A DNA stretch of 64,000 bases, taken from Candidatus Gastranaerophilales bacterium. GTDB taxonomy: Bacteria > Cyanobacteriota > Vampirovibrionia > Gastranaerophilales > Gastranaerophilaceae. The position numbers and the translations under genes are program-made. This document shows positions 9,458-18,054 of this stretch, in pieces (the stretch's first letter is position 1; every line of letters begins with the position of its first letter). The notes under the pieces are model-generated. The model had not been told where the DNA came from. It saw only the letters and a list, made by a program, of their open reading frames with translations, and did no database searches. Location: assembly GCA_944325575.1 (NCBI GenBank), contig CALVAR010000004.1, positions 42,632 through 106,631 of the forward strand. The letters run 5' to 3'.

Positions 9458-10684
9458 ATGATAATTCCAAGCATAGATTTAATGAACGGAAAAGCCGTAC
9501 AACTTAAACAGGGTATGGAAAAAGTTCTTGAGCGCAGCGATGTTTTAGAACTTGCAAAATATTACGGAAGATTCGGAGAGATTGCGGTAATTGATCTTGA
9601 TGCAGCAGTCGGTAACGGTAATAATGAGGAGCTGATCGCTCAAATATGTAAAATTGCTTCCTGTCGTGTAGGCGGAGGAATAAGAGATGTTGATAAAGCA
9701 AAAAAAATGCTTGCAATGGGTGCTAAAAAAATCATAATCGGCACAGCAGCAAATGAAGATTTTTTATCAAAACTTCCAAAAGACAGAGTCCTTGTTGCAA
9801 TTGATACAAAAGACGGCAAAGTTGCAACTCATGGTTGGACAAGAACAACAGAAGCCACTCCCTTGGAATTTGTAAGACGCTTTAACAATCTGTGTTCCGG
9901 ATTTTTATACACAATTGTTGAAAAAGAAGGGATGATGGCCGGCACTGACATAGAAGCAATAAGAGAAATAAGAAGTGCGACAACAAAAGAACTTGTTGCT
10001 GCAGGCGGTATTTCTACTGTTGAAGAAATAGTGCAGCTTCAAAAAATGAATGTTTCAACCCAGCTCGGCATGTGCATATATACAGGCAAGGTGTCGTTAG
10101 AGGAAGCTTTTGTAAAATGCCTTGATTTTGAAAAAAGATTCGGATATCTTCCGACAATAGTTCAGGACTACGACACAAAACAGGTGTTGACTCTTGCCTA
10201 TTCTTCGCCGGAATCAGTTCTTCAGGCGTTAAAAACAGGGAAAGGAACCTATTTTAGCCGTTCAAGAAAGCAAATATGGGTAAAAGGTGAAACTTCGGGC
10301 AACACACAGGAGCTTGTGACTGCAAGATTCGACTGTGATATGGACGCACTTTTATTCATAGTGAAACAAAAAGGCAATGCCTGTCATCTGGGCAGATATT
10401 CTTGTTTCGGAGACAAGGATTTTTCCATAAACGAGTTGTATAATCTTTTAATAGACAGAAAAAGAGTATTGCCTGACAATTCTTTTACAACAAAACTTTT
10501 TAAAGATGAATTCTATCTGAAAAGAAAGATAATGGAAGAAGCATTTGAATCCGTAAATTTTGAAAAAGGAGACGGGCTCGAGTGGGAAGCTGCTGACCTG
10601 ACATACTTTATGCTCACATTTATGGCTATGCACAATGTCACTCCGCAGGATATTTTAAATAATCTTGCTTCTCGCAGAAAATAA
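9458..10684 (+). CDS. HisA-HisI-HisE fusion, trifunctional histidine biosynthesis enzyme
   Basis: One 408-aa protein that appears to carry three histidine-pathway activities. Residues 1-230 are a HisA-type TIM barrel (ProFAR isomerase): MIIPSIDLMNGKAVQL, IDLDAA, GGGIR and AAGGIST are visible. Residues 235-325 are HisI (PRA-cyclohydrolase) with VLTLAYSS, YFSRSRKQIW, the metal motif FDCDMDA and ACHLGRYSCF. Residues 335-408 are HisE (PRA-pyrophosphohydrolase) with KRKIMEEAFE and WEAADLTYF. Together these cover three consecutive middle steps of the pathway. HisIE bifunctional proteins are common; attachment to HisA is unusual to my knowledge. The reading frame is continuous, and all motifs look intact. 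It has a GAAGGAAAA ribosome-binding site and lies 17 bases after yqeK. Confidence 0.93.
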   Translation: MIIPSIDLMNGKAVQLKQGMEKVLERSDVLELAKYYGRFGEIAVIDLDAAVGNGNNEELIAQICKIASCRVGGGIRDVDKAKKMLAMGAKKIIIGTAANEDFLSKLPKDRVLVAIDTKDGKVATHGWTRTTEATPLEFVRRFNNLCSGFLYTIVEKEGMMAGTDIEAIREIRSATTKELVAAGGISTVEEIVQLQKMNVSTQLGMCIYTGKVSLEEAFVKCLDFEKRFGYLPTIVQDYDTKQVLTLAYSSPESVLQALKTGKGTYFSRSRKQIWVKGETSGNTQELVTARFDCDMDALLFIVKQKGNACHLGRYSCFGDKDFSINELYNLLIDRKRVLPDNSFTTKLFKDEFYLKRKIMEEAFESVNFEKGDGLEWEAADLTYFMLTFMAMHNVTPQDILNNLASRRK

Positions 10685-10778
10685 ATTTATTAACAAAACT
10701 ATAAAAAATATCGTTTATTAGCAATAATTTTTTTTAGACATTTTTATCACATTGTGTGTATTATTTATAGGTAAAATT

Positions 10779-12005
10779 ATGAATATAAACAGTGTGAAAA
10801 ATATCGCCTCCAAAATTACAAGAAACGGTGCAGCACTTTTAAGAAAAGAAAGTGGTTTAAATGCACAACAGGCTTTACAAGAAGGTTTAAGAATGCCTGC
10901 TAATGCTGCTACCTATGATGCAGTAAGGGTTGGTCGAAATTTTAATCATAATGAGCATTATACTGATGTTTTTACATTTAGAAATAAATCAGGTGAAATA
11001 GTAAGCCGCTATACAAAAAAAGTTGACGGAACAAATATCAAAGAAACACGGCAGGGTTTTGAAGAATTTTTGCCTGATGAATTTGAGTTAACAGTGGGCG
11101 GCTCTGACGTTTTAGAACTTTTTGCAAAAAAAATAAATTCATATACAAGAGAAAATGGCAAAATAACAAGCATAAGCCAGGATGTTTTTACAATAACTGA
11201 TGAAGCCAAACCGGTTGTGACTCATTATCAAAAAACTATTACGCCTGGAAGAACAGTCCTCTTAAATCGAAATACTAATTATGAAACTATATTATTAGAA
11301 CAAAGAAAAAACGGAGAAAAAACTAAATTTATAAAGAATAAATATGAAACAGACGAATGTGCTGCAGGGGACTTTAATCTTATGGAATCTGCCGTCTCTG
11401 ATCCTGAGCTAAAGCAAATTGCAGAAAATACTTATTTTTTGCCGTATGTAAGTGCAAAGCCCAAATTTCCTTATCGTATGGCGCAGGCATGCATAAAAGA
11501 TGCAGAGTTTACAGGTCTTCCCCCTGAAATTATTCTATACAAGGCAGCATCTTCAAAAAGCGGGTTTTATTCAATTGCCGGAATAGTCAATATAAATTTG
11601 AAAAATAAAAGAAATATGGCAATGCCAAGAGAGTCTTTAACAAAAGCAATAGGCCATGAAATCTCTCATGCAAAATGGGATGAAAAATGTCGTCATTTGG
11701 ATATGTATGATTGCGGATTTATTGACAAAGACGAATTGTATATTGCTTGTAAAGAAGCTGATATCCCAAAAGCAAGAAGATATAAAAAAGCTATTGAAAA
11801 CTATACTTCTGCTGATGTTGATATGGACAAATATAAAAATAATTATGCGGAAGTAGTGGCAAGAGAAGAAGGACAAGAAGCCTTAAAAAAATATAGGGAA
11901 TTAGATAAAAATATTTCATTACAATTTCCATATAGACATCATTTTCAATTTTATGCAACTCCATTAGATGAAGACTTCTTTATGTCATTGAATTTTTTAA
12001 GTTGA
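10779..12005 (+). CDS. Putative zinc metallopeptidase, lineage-specific
   Basis: 408-aa protein without a recognised family assignment. Residues 293-297 read HEISH within LTKAIGHEISHAKWD, a good match to the HExxH zinc-binding motif of zincin peptidases. A candidate third ligand is a Glu in NYAEVVAREEG about 65 residues later. The first 200 residues are hydrophilic, with beta-rich segments and no signal peptide. I chose ATG 10779 (MNINSVKNIASKI); an upstream ATG at 10752 would add nine hydrophobic residues. The MNIN start is shared with the unrelated protein at 61937-63043. Peptidase activity is inferred from a short motif. Confidence 0.65.
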   Translation: MNINSVKNIASKITRNGAALLRKESGLNAQQALQEGLRMPANAATYDAVRVGRNFNHNEHYTDVFTFRNKSGEIVSRYTKKVDGTNIKETRQGFEEFLPDEFELTVGGSDVLELFAKKINSYTRENGKITSISQDVFTITDEAKPVVTHYQKTITPGRTVLLNRNTNYETILLEQRKNGEKTKFIKNKYETDECAAGDFNLMESAVSDPELKQIAENTYFLPYVSAKPKFPYRMAQACIKDAEFTGLPPEIILYKAASSKSGFYSIAGIVNINLKNKRNMAMPRESLTKAIGHEISHAKWDEKCRHLDMYDCGFIDKDELYIACKEADIPKARRYKKAIENYTSADVDMDKYKNNYAEVVAREEGQEALKKYRELDKNISLQFPYRHHFQFYATPLDEDFFMSLNFLS

Positions 12006-12036
12006 ATATTTGAAAATCTTGAGATAAGCTGAATTT

Positions 12037-12573
12037 ATGGAGAGATTTGAAGAAAAAACTCTGTCGTCAAAGACTGTATACAATGGTAAAATTTTTGATA
12101 TTACCGATGATGAGATAATTTTGTCTGACGGAAAAAATGAATATAAAAGACATAGAGAAATTATCAGACATCCCGGCGGGGTAGTTATTTTTGCGCTAAA
12201 GGATGACGGAAATGTTCTGCTTGTAAAACAGTATCGTTATGCTGTTAAATCTGTGCAGACAGAGCTTCCGGCCGGACGGCTTGAAAAAGGTGAGGCCCCT
12301 CTTTTTGCAGCAAAAAGAGAGCTGAGAGAAGAAACCGGTTATGTTGCCAAAAATTGGGAGTCTTTAGGTTATATTTTTACTACATTCGGAATTTGTGACG
12401 AAAAATTATATCTTTTTAAGGCAACGGGCCTGTCATTTGATAAACCTGATCCTGATGAGGGAGAGGTCTTGGATTATTTTGAACTTCCTTTAAGCGATGT
12501 GCACAAACTTATAAAAAATGGTACAATAAATGATGCAAAGACTATTTGTGCAATCGCACGGGCTTGCAAATAG
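12037..12573 (+). CDS. Nudix hydrolase, ADP-ribose pyrophosphatase-like
   Basis: 178-aa Nudix enzyme. The Nudix box is complete: GRLEKGEAPLFAAKRELREETGY (positions about 81-103), with the REExEE core given by RELREETG. The N-terminal beta part with RHREIIRHPGGVVIFAL and VLLVKQYRY is characteristic of the ADP-ribose pyrophosphatase (NudF-like) group, which removes toxic ADP-ribose. It starts with ATG 12037; the upstream region is weak in Shine-Dalgarno signal. It lies in a run of same-strand genes with short gaps. Confidence 0.92.
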   Translation: MERFEEKTLSSKTVYNGKIFDITDDEIILSDGKNEYKRHREIIRHPGGVVIFALKDDGNVLLVKQYRYAVKSVQTELPAGRLEKGEAPLFAAKRELREETGYVAKNWESLGYIFTTFGICDEKLYLFKATGLSFDKPDPDEGEVLDYFELPLSDVHKLIKNGTINDAKTICAIARACK

Positions 12574-12599
12574 AGAGAGCTTTAAAGATTGTTGGATAA

Positions 12600-13418
12600 A
12601 TGAACAAGATAAAAATGCTGGTTCTTGATATAGACGGAACTATATTTAAAAAAGATTATACAGCAACCGACAGGGTAAAAAATACCTTGAAAAAGCTCTG
12701 TGATAACGGTGTAAAAGTTGTTCTTTGCACAGGAAGAATGTATGCTGCAACAAAATCAATTGCAGAAGAATTGAGTTTAAATACACCGGTTATTTGTTAT
12801 CAGGGTGGTCTTGTTAAAAACTTTTGCAGTGACGATGCAACTCTCTGGGAACGTACAATGGACCCGGCATTGGCTCTTGAAGTTATAAGAGAGTTAAAAA
12901 AACGTAAGATATTTTTTAATATTTATATAAATGATGAGCTTATGGTGGAAGAGGACAGCCCTCTTATTAGGCAGTATGTTGATGCACGAAATCTGTCGTA
13001 TAAAATTATAGGCAACTGTGAAAATATTGATTTTACAGGATTAAATAAAATTCTGGCTATAGATGATGATACAAAATTGATAGAAAATTTGCAAAAAGAA
13101 ATGGCTGAAAAATATAATGGTAAGTTGTATGTAATTCGTTCTACGCCGCGCTTTTGCGAATTTTCTAATCCTGATGCAACAAAGGGTAATGCTGTCAGAT
13201 TTCTTGCTGAATTATGGAATATTAAGAAGGAAGAAATAATGGCATGCGGAGATCAGGATAATGATATAGAAATGCTTCTGGCTGCAGGTGTTAAAGTAGC
13301 AATGGGAAATGCAACAGAAGATTTGAAAAAGATAGCTGATTATGTAACAGAGACCGTTGATAATGACGGGGTAGTATGTGCTGTTGCAAAATATATAGGG
13401 GAAGAATATGCATTTTAG
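12600..13418 (+). CDS. Cof-type HAD phosphatase
   Basis: 272-aa haloacid dehalogenase-like hydrolase of the Cof/YidA group. Motif I is LVLDIDGTIF, motif II LCTGRM, and motif III/IV the Lys of NPDATKGNAV followed by CGDQDNDIEML. The C2 cap between about residues 90 and 190 is the Cof type. Such enzymes dephosphorylate sugar phosphates or cofactors such as FMN or PLP; the substrate here is unknown. Its last bases overlap the ispF start (13408-13418). A second Cof-type protein lies at 15096-15887. Confidence 0.92.
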   Translation: MNKIKMLVLDIDGTIFKKDYTATDRVKNTLKKLCDNGVKVVLCTGRMYAATKSIAEELSLNTPVICYQGGLVKNFCSDDATLWERTMDPALALEVIRELKKRKIFFNIYINDELMVEEDSPLIRQYVDARNLSYKIIGNCENIDFTGLNKILAIDDDTKLIENLQKEMAEKYNGKLYVIRSTPRFCEFSNPDATKGNAVRFLAELWNIKKEEIMACGDQDNDIEMLLAAGVKVAMGNATEDLKKIADYVTETVDNDGVVCAVAKYIGEEYAF

Positions 13419-13893
13419 AATAGGACAGGGTTTTGACTTACACCAGTTTGCCGAGGACAGAGATTTAATTCTTGGCGGTGTTAAAATAGATCACAATAAG
13501 GGGTTATTAGGGCATTCTGATGCAGATGCATTATGCCATGCAATTATAGATGCATTGCTCGGAGCGCTGGCTCTTGGAGATATAGGGCAGCATTTCCCTG
13601 ATAATGACCCGCAGTATTATGGATGCGATAGCACGGAATTGCTCGCCCAGACTTTGTATCTTGTTGTAAAAGAGGGGTATAAAATAAATAATATTGATGC
13701 AACTATCAAAACACAATACCCTCGTTTAGGGCCATTTATAAAAGATATACAGAAAAATCTTGCAGATGTATTGAATCTTGAAATAAATCAAATTTCTATT
13801 AAAGCCAAATCAATGGAATGGATGGGACCCATTGGGGAAGGTAAGTGCCTTGCTGTTGATGCTGTTGTTCTGCTGGAAGAAATATCTATATAG
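13408..13893 (+). CDS. ispF: IspF, MEcPP synthase
   Basis: 2-C-methyl-D-erythritol 2,4-cyclodiphosphate synthase of the non-mevalonate isoprenoid pathway (161 aa, normal length). The metal-binding motif GFDLHQF (DxH) is at residues 8-14, the second motif GHSDADALCHAI near residue 33, and DIGQHFPD near 55. The C-terminal part contains KAKSMEWMGPIGEG, close to the usual KATTTEKLGFTGR-type element. ATG 13408 overlaps the end of the HAD gene, implying coupling. ispD, often next to ispF, is not here. Confidence 0.96.
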   Translation: MHFRIGQGFDLHQFAEDRDLILGGVKIDHNKGLLGHSDADALCHAIIDALLGALALGDIGQHFPDNDPQYYGCDSTELLAQTLYLVVKEGYKINNIDATIKTQYPRLGPFIKDIQKNLADVLNLEINQISIKAKSMEWMGPIGEGKCLAVDAVVLLEEISI

Positions 13894-13935
13894 TATTCTG
13901 CCGAATATACTGATAATATTTATTATGCAAGAAAT

Positions 13936-14059
13936 TGTCATCCTGAGGAGCAAAGCGAGCTCAGGATCTTACAGGCTTTGAATTTGCATTTCAGACTGGT
14001 AAGATTCTGAATACAGCAATATTTTTGCAGCAAAGCACATTTAATGCTTCAGAATGACA
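13936..14059 (+). repeat. Inverted-repeat unit beginning TGTCATCCTGAG
   Basis: The unit starts TGTCATCCTGAG and ends with TTCAGAATGACA, the near reverse complement. A second nested pair, GGATCTTAC and GTAAGATTC, lies inside. It is non-coding, follows ispF directly, and resembles small palindromic intergenic repeats seen in many bacteria. A separate perfect hairpin TTGGGC/GCCCAA follows at 14069-14086. Confidence 0.6.
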
Positions 14060-14145
14060 TTTGTTGAGTTGGGCAAGTATGCCCAACCGACAGCGCCTTA
14101 GTCACTCCGAAACAAACACCTTATGTATCCCTAAGTAAAAAACGA

Positions 14146-14300
14146 GAGAGCAGATATTTTATTTTAGAGTGACTTAAAATCCTACCCGCCAATGTTATAC
14201 GGCACGCAGATACTTCGTATCTGACTTAGCCTGCCTCTAAAAAATGATAATTAATCATTTTTTAGAGTTCTTGGAACGAAAAAATGAAATATCTGCTCTC
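14146..14300 (+). repeat. Large inverted repeat with nested hairpins (MITE-like)
   Basis: GAGAGCAGATATTT at 14146-14159 is matched by AAATATCTGCTCTC at 14287-14300, a perfect 14-bp inverted repeat. Inside are a small hairpin CAGATAC/GTATCTG (about 14207-14223) and a strong 33-base hairpin (14235-14267). The gap 13894-14419 holds no gene; this element and the unit before it fill most of it. The rest (14301-14419) is AT-rich without clear signal. Confidence 0.6.
14235..14267. terminator. Perfect hairpin with 14-bp arms
   Basis: Arms CTCTAAAAAATGAT and ATCATTTTTTAGAG pair perfectly around the loop AATTA. A run of T in the second arm makes a bidirectional terminator possible between the plus-strand ispF run and the minus-strand LUD gene. 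Confidence 0.45.
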
Positions 14301-14419
14301 GAATGCGAAATATTCATTTTTACATAATAAATATTATCGCTATATAAAATCCGTTATCGAATTATGCTACATATACAGGAATGACATTATGAGCGTTTTA
14401 TATGAATATTTTGTAAAAA

Positions 14420-15076
14420 TTAATATCCCAGCTCTTCATTTACGAGAATAACAACAATTCTTCCGGCAGGACGACACAGACGTGTTGTGATAATCTGGCA
14501 GCATATTGAATCAGGGCTAAGACAATCACCGCAGGTCCCCGTAGCGGCACACGGTGTTTTGTTATCTGCAACAGCGGCTATTCTCTGCAGATTGCAGGGA
14601 GCTGCGTATGTTCTTGCTCTTGTGTATGCCTCTTCCAGATTTTTTACTACTTTATTCATGCCTGCAACAACTATTACTTTTTTGGGACCAAAGGCAAGTG
14701 CCGCAACACGGTTGCCCAATCCGTCTATGTTAACAAGCTGTCCGTCTTCGGAAATTGCATTTGCACTCATTAAAAATACATCGGCTAAAAAGCTGTCATA
14801 AGCGCATTTTCTTTTAGCTTCAGCATCAGGCGCCTTGTCTCTGTTTATTGTTTTGTATCCGTTGTTTTCTAGATAATCTGCAAGTCCGAGTTCTGCCATA
14901 GTAGTAGAACCGCCCCAGGCTATGACATCATCTTTTGATATGTGAGACAGGACAGTATTCAAAGCCTCAGCTCTGTCATTGCAAAAATATGCGTCAAAGT
15001 GTCTTTTTTTGAACGCTTCTACTGTTTTTATCCCGAGTTTTTTATTTCTTTCTTTTACAAATTTATTTTCTGTCAT
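14420..15076 (-). CDS. LUD-domain protein (LutC/YkgG-like)
   Basis: 218-aa protein of the LUD (lactate utilisation/DUF162) superfamily. Typical parts are GGSTTMAELGL near residue 55, FLMSANAISEDGQLVNIDGLGNRV near 105, and FGPKKVIVVAGMNKVV. The C-terminal half has several cysteines (PCNLQ, PCAATGTCGDCLSPDSICC), which may bind metal or an iron-sulfur cluster. LutC helps in L-lactate oxidation together with LutA and LutB; neither is in the window, so this stand-alone member may do something else. It lies 19 bases after the HAD gene on the same strand. Confidence 0.85.
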   Translation of the reverse strand: MTENKFVKERNKKLGIKTVEAFKKRHFDAYFCNDRAEALNTVLSHISKDDVIAWGGSTTMAELGLADYLENNGYKTINRDKAPDAEAKRKCAYDSFLADVFLMSANAISEDGQLVNIDGLGNRVAALAFGPKKVIVVAGMNKVVKNLEEAYTRARTYAAPCNLQRIAAVADNKTPCAATGTCGDCLSPDSICCQIITTRLCRPAGRIVVILVNEELGY

Positions 15077-15095
15077 AATAAACTCCTGTTCTGAA

Positions 15096-15887
15096 TTATT
15101 TATCTAACACAAATTGTTTTATTGCCTTTACTACACCGTAATTATTGTTTGTATCAGCAATATAATTTGCATATTCTTTAACCTGCTCTGCTGCATTTTG
15201 CATGGCAAAAGAATATTTTGCACATTTTAACATTTCAATGTCATTATTAAAATCCCCGAATGCCATTGTCTCGTTCTTTGTTATACCCAAAATGTTCTGC
15301 ATGCGTTTTAATGCTGTACCTTTATTTAAATCTTTGTTCATAATATCTATCCAATTTACGGAAGAAACAACTGCTCTGAGGCTTTTGTCCAGTTTATCTT
15401 TAATTTTTGGATATGCATTCTCAGAAGAGCCAAAAGGATCATACGATGCTACTTTTAAAATTTGCTCGTTCAGATTTTTATAATCATTTATTATTTCATA
15501 ATCTGTATAATAATAGTTGATTGAAGAAAGATACTCTCTGTCAGGATTAAGAAAATATGCTCTGTCTTGTGCGCAAAGAATTATCTGGAGTTTATCTATA
15601 CCTAAACAAGCCTCTACTGTAGAAAACACCTGTGAAGAAGTCATAGGGTGAATGACTTCACTGTTATTTTCGTAATTTATATATCCGCCGTTGTCTGAAA
15701 TATAAAATATTTCTCTGTCATGAGGAGAAAAAACCTTCTTTAAGGAATAACAGCTTCGACCGCTTGCAGCAACAAATTTTATGCCCTTTTCATTTAACTG
15801 TTTTAAAACATCAAAAAAATCAGGCGCAAACTTGCCCCCGTCCGTCAAAAGTGTACCATCCATATCTGTTGCAATCAGTTTTATCAT
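15096..15887 (-). CDS. Cof-type HAD phosphatase
   Basis: Second HAD hydrolase of the Cof group in the window (263 aa from the chosen start). Motif I is IATDMDGTLLTD, motif II AASGRS, and the late motif AFGDFNNDIEML, with Lys in NKGTALKRM. I start at ATG 15887 (MIKLIATDMDG), about 9 bases after GGAAGG; the frame runs further upstream, and an ATG three codons earlier is possible but too close to that site. Substrate unknown. It is divergent from the MATE gene and precedes the LUD gene. Confidence 0.9.
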   Translation of the reverse strand: MIKLIATDMDGTLLTDGGKFAPDFFDVLKQLNEKGIKFVAASGRSCYSLKKVFSPHDREIFYISDNGGYINYENNSEVIHPMTSSQVFSTVEACLGIDKLQIILCAQDRAYFLNPDREYLSSINYYYTDYEIINDYKNLNEQILKVASYDPFGSSENAYPKIKDKLDKSLRAVVSSVNWIDIMNKDLNKGTALKRMQNILGITKNETMAFGDFNNDIEMLKCAKYSFAMQNAAEQVKEYANYIADTNNNYGVVKAIKQFVLDK

Positions 15888-15979
15888 AAAAGACATGCCT
15901 TCCGGTTGATATAATTTTATAATATTTGTATAGTAAAATAAAATTAATAACAATAAGGTTTTTTACAAAGGTTACGAAT

Positions 15980-17365
15980 ATGATTAATGATATGACAAAA
16001 GGAAATCCGCTGTCTCTCATTTTCTGGTTTTCGGTGCCTCTTTTAATAGGCAACATTTTTCAGCAGTTATATAATATAGCAGACATAGTAATAGTAGGCA
16101 GGACTCTCGGGATAAAGGCACTTGCCGCTGTCGGTGCAATATCTCCTATATTCTTTTTTATAATGTTTGTTGTTGTGGGTATGACAAACGGTTTTGCAGT
16201 AATTACAGGACAAAGATTCGGAGCAAAAGACCCTGACGGGGTAAGACGCTCGGTTACTGTTTCTACGGTAATTAGTTCATTTATTACGGTTATTTTTTCT
16301 TTGATTATAGCTGTATTTATGAATCAAATCCTTGTATGGATGAATGTACCAAAAGAAATTCACAGCGATGCTTTCTGGTATATACAGATTGTAATTGCAG
16401 GCCTTATTATATGCAATGCATATAATCTTCTTGCCAGTATAGTAAGGGCTCTCGGTGACAGCAAAACACCATTGTATTTTTTAATATTTGCATCAGTTTT
16501 AAATATTTTTCTTGCTCTTTTATTTATACTGAAATTTCACTGGGGAGTTCCGGGCTCTGCAGTTGCGGTTGTATTGTCACAGGCTGTATCAGTTTTGCTT
16601 TGCGTAATATATGTGAAAAAGCGTTTTCCTATCCTTCACCTGAAAAAATCTGACTGGCTGTTTGCGTTAAAAAAAGAAAGCATACCATTTGCACTGGAAC
16701 ATTTAAGAGTTGGAATTCCAATGGCTGTTCAGTTTTCTATTCTCGGGATAGGTATTTTAATCATACAAAGCGTCTGCAATACATTCGGTTCTGATGTTAT
16801 TGCCGCATTTACGGCAGCTTTAAGAATTGAACAAATTGCTACAATGCCGATGATTTCGTTTGGGGTCGCACTTGCTGCATATACGGCACAAAACTTCGGT
16901 GCAAACAACTTTAGCAGGATACGTTCCGGTGTACAAAAAACATCCTTAATAAATATCAGTCTCAGTATAATTATGACCCTTTTGATTCATTTTTACGGAA
17001 GTGACATAGTGGGAATTTTTCTGGGAAAAGGGGAAAAACACATTATAGAAATAGCAAGAGACTATCTATGGATAAGCACATTGTTTTATTTCTTTTTGGG
17101 ACAAATATTTATATTCAGAAATGCACTGCAGGGTATGGGCGAAGCAACACTTCCGTTAGCGTCAAGTATAGCAGAGCTTCTCGTACGCTCATTTGCTGCA
17201 GTGTATCTTGCCGTTAAATTTAGTTATTTCGGTATATTTTATGCAGGTCCGATTGCGTGGGTGACAGCCTCTGTTATTCTTGCGGCAGGCTATTTTACAA
17301 ATCTGCTCAGGATAGTAAAAAAAGCAAGAATTGCTTACAATATGCAAAAACGACTTATTGCCTGA
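15980..17365 (+). CDS. MATE-family efflux transporter
   Basis: 461-aa integral membrane protein with about 12 helices, typical of multidrug and toxic compound extrusion antiporters that export drugs or metabolites using Na+ or H+ gradients. The N-terminal signature region reads GNPLSLIFWFSVPLLIGNIFQ, and the GRTLGIKALAAVG loop plus GQRFGAKDPDGVRRS are typical. The second half repeats the pattern (VGIPMAVQFSILGIG; AAYTAQNFGANNFSRI). The start is ATG 15980 with AAAGG upstream; earlier codons in frame lack support. It is followed by the SMR transporter gene. Confidence 0.93.
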   Translation: MINDMTKGNPLSLIFWFSVPLLIGNIFQQLYNIADIVIVGRTLGIKALAAVGAISPIFFFIMFVVVGMTNGFAVITGQRFGAKDPDGVRRSVTVSTVISSFITVIFSLIIAVFMNQILVWMNVPKEIHSDAFWYIQIVIAGLIICNAYNLLASIVRALGDSKTPLYFLIFASVLNIFLALLFILKFHWGVPGSAVAVVLSQAVSVLLCVIYVKKRFPILHLKKSDWLFALKKESIPFALEHLRVGIPMAVQFSILGIGILIIQSVCNTFGSDVIAAFTAALRIEQIATMPMISFGVALAAYTAQNFGANNFSRIRSGVQKTSLINISLSIIMTLLIHFYGSDIVGIFLGKGEKHIIEIARDYLWISTLFYFFLGQIFIFRNALQGMGEATLPLASSIAELLVRSFAAVYLAVKFSYFGIFYAGPIAWVTASVILAAGYFTNLLRIVKKARIAYNMQKRLIA

Positions 17366-17434
17366 CTATTGTGTCTTTTATTATTACTGTCTGTCAGTAA
17401 CAGCATAGAGTTAGGCCGGTTGAATTTGTTAAAC

Positions 17435-17463
17435 TTGATTTATTCTATTTTTGCCGATAGAAT
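17435..17463 (+). promoter_or_regulatory. Sigma-70-type promoter for the SMR gene
   Basis: TTGATT (17435-17440) and TAGAAT (17458-17463) are separated by exactly 17 bases, and lie 28 bases before the SMR start codon. Confidence 0.6.
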
Positions 17464-17491
17464 ACATTAGCAATTTTTTAGGAGAATAATT

Positions 17492-17993
17492 ATGGCCTAT
17501 TTGTATTTGTTTGTAGCAATTATTGCTGAAATATTTGCAACTACAATGCTTAAAGACACTAACGGATTTACTGTTTTATTCCCATCAATATTTACAATAG
17601 CAGGCTATATTCTTTCTTTTTATATGCTTGGTCTCTGTGTACAATATATACCAACCGGTATCATATATGTGTCTGAGGCGGCCTCGCTTGTAGAAGTGGT
17701 CCACGGAGTGCGAGTGACGCCAAGTCTAGCATTTTGCGGAAGTGACCCCATGCACTTGTTGCCTGTGCCGGACTTGTTTTTAAAAACTGACTTGTTTATT
17801 GCACAGGTTCATCAAGTAGTCGGAGTCAGTTGACAATATGAAATCTATTTGGTCAGGTATAGGGATTGTCGGTATTGCAATTCTAGGATGGATAGTACAC
17901 AAACAGATTCTTGATATACCTGCAATTATAGGCATTCTGCTTATTTTAGCCGGAGTGCTGGTAATAAAGATATTCTCCAAATCGGTTGTGTAA
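17492..17993 (+). pseudogene. SMR multidrug transporter gene split by repeat copy 1
   Basis: The first part (17492-17669) encodes a perfect start of an EmrE/QacE-type transporter, including the essential Glu in IIAEIFATTM and the motif IPTGIIY. At the point where the family continues with xIWSGxG, a 175-bp repeat is inserted. Beyond it the second half resumes in order: IWSGIGIVGIAILGW, then DIPAIIGILLILAGVLVI, ending at 17993. Joining base 17669 to base 17845 would give an intact 107-residue protein with no other damage. Either the gene is freshly broken, or the two halves are made separately (the element ends in GGAG...ATG, which would start a 51-aa second half at 17838), or the insert is removed from RNA. 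AGGAG precedes the first start. Confidence 0.85.
17670..17844 (+). repeat. Dispersed modular element, copy 1 (short form)
   Basis: Begins TGTCTGAGGCGGCC and ends GTTGACAATATGAAAT. It has the short left module, in which CTCGC (17683-17687) can pair with GCGAG (17710-17714), and lacks the internal hairpin module. The right stem GCCTGTGC (17761-17768) pairs with GCACAGGT (17801-17808). The edges are shown by the interrupted SMR gene, with one or two bases of uncertainty. No target duplication is evident. Confidence 0.9.
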
Positions 17994-18054
17994 TTTTTAA
18001 AAAATTGATATCAAGTACAATGCTTTTTATTTTTGTATTCAATATATTGTCCTT

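Noticed and set aside
17366..17434. Hairpin TTACTG/CAGTAA after the MATE gene as terminator
   Set aside because: The stem is short and no T-tract follows.
17670..17844. Group II intron identity of the element
   Set aside because: No GTGYG start, no clear domain V and no reverse transcriptase gene; the ends do not fit known group II boundaries.
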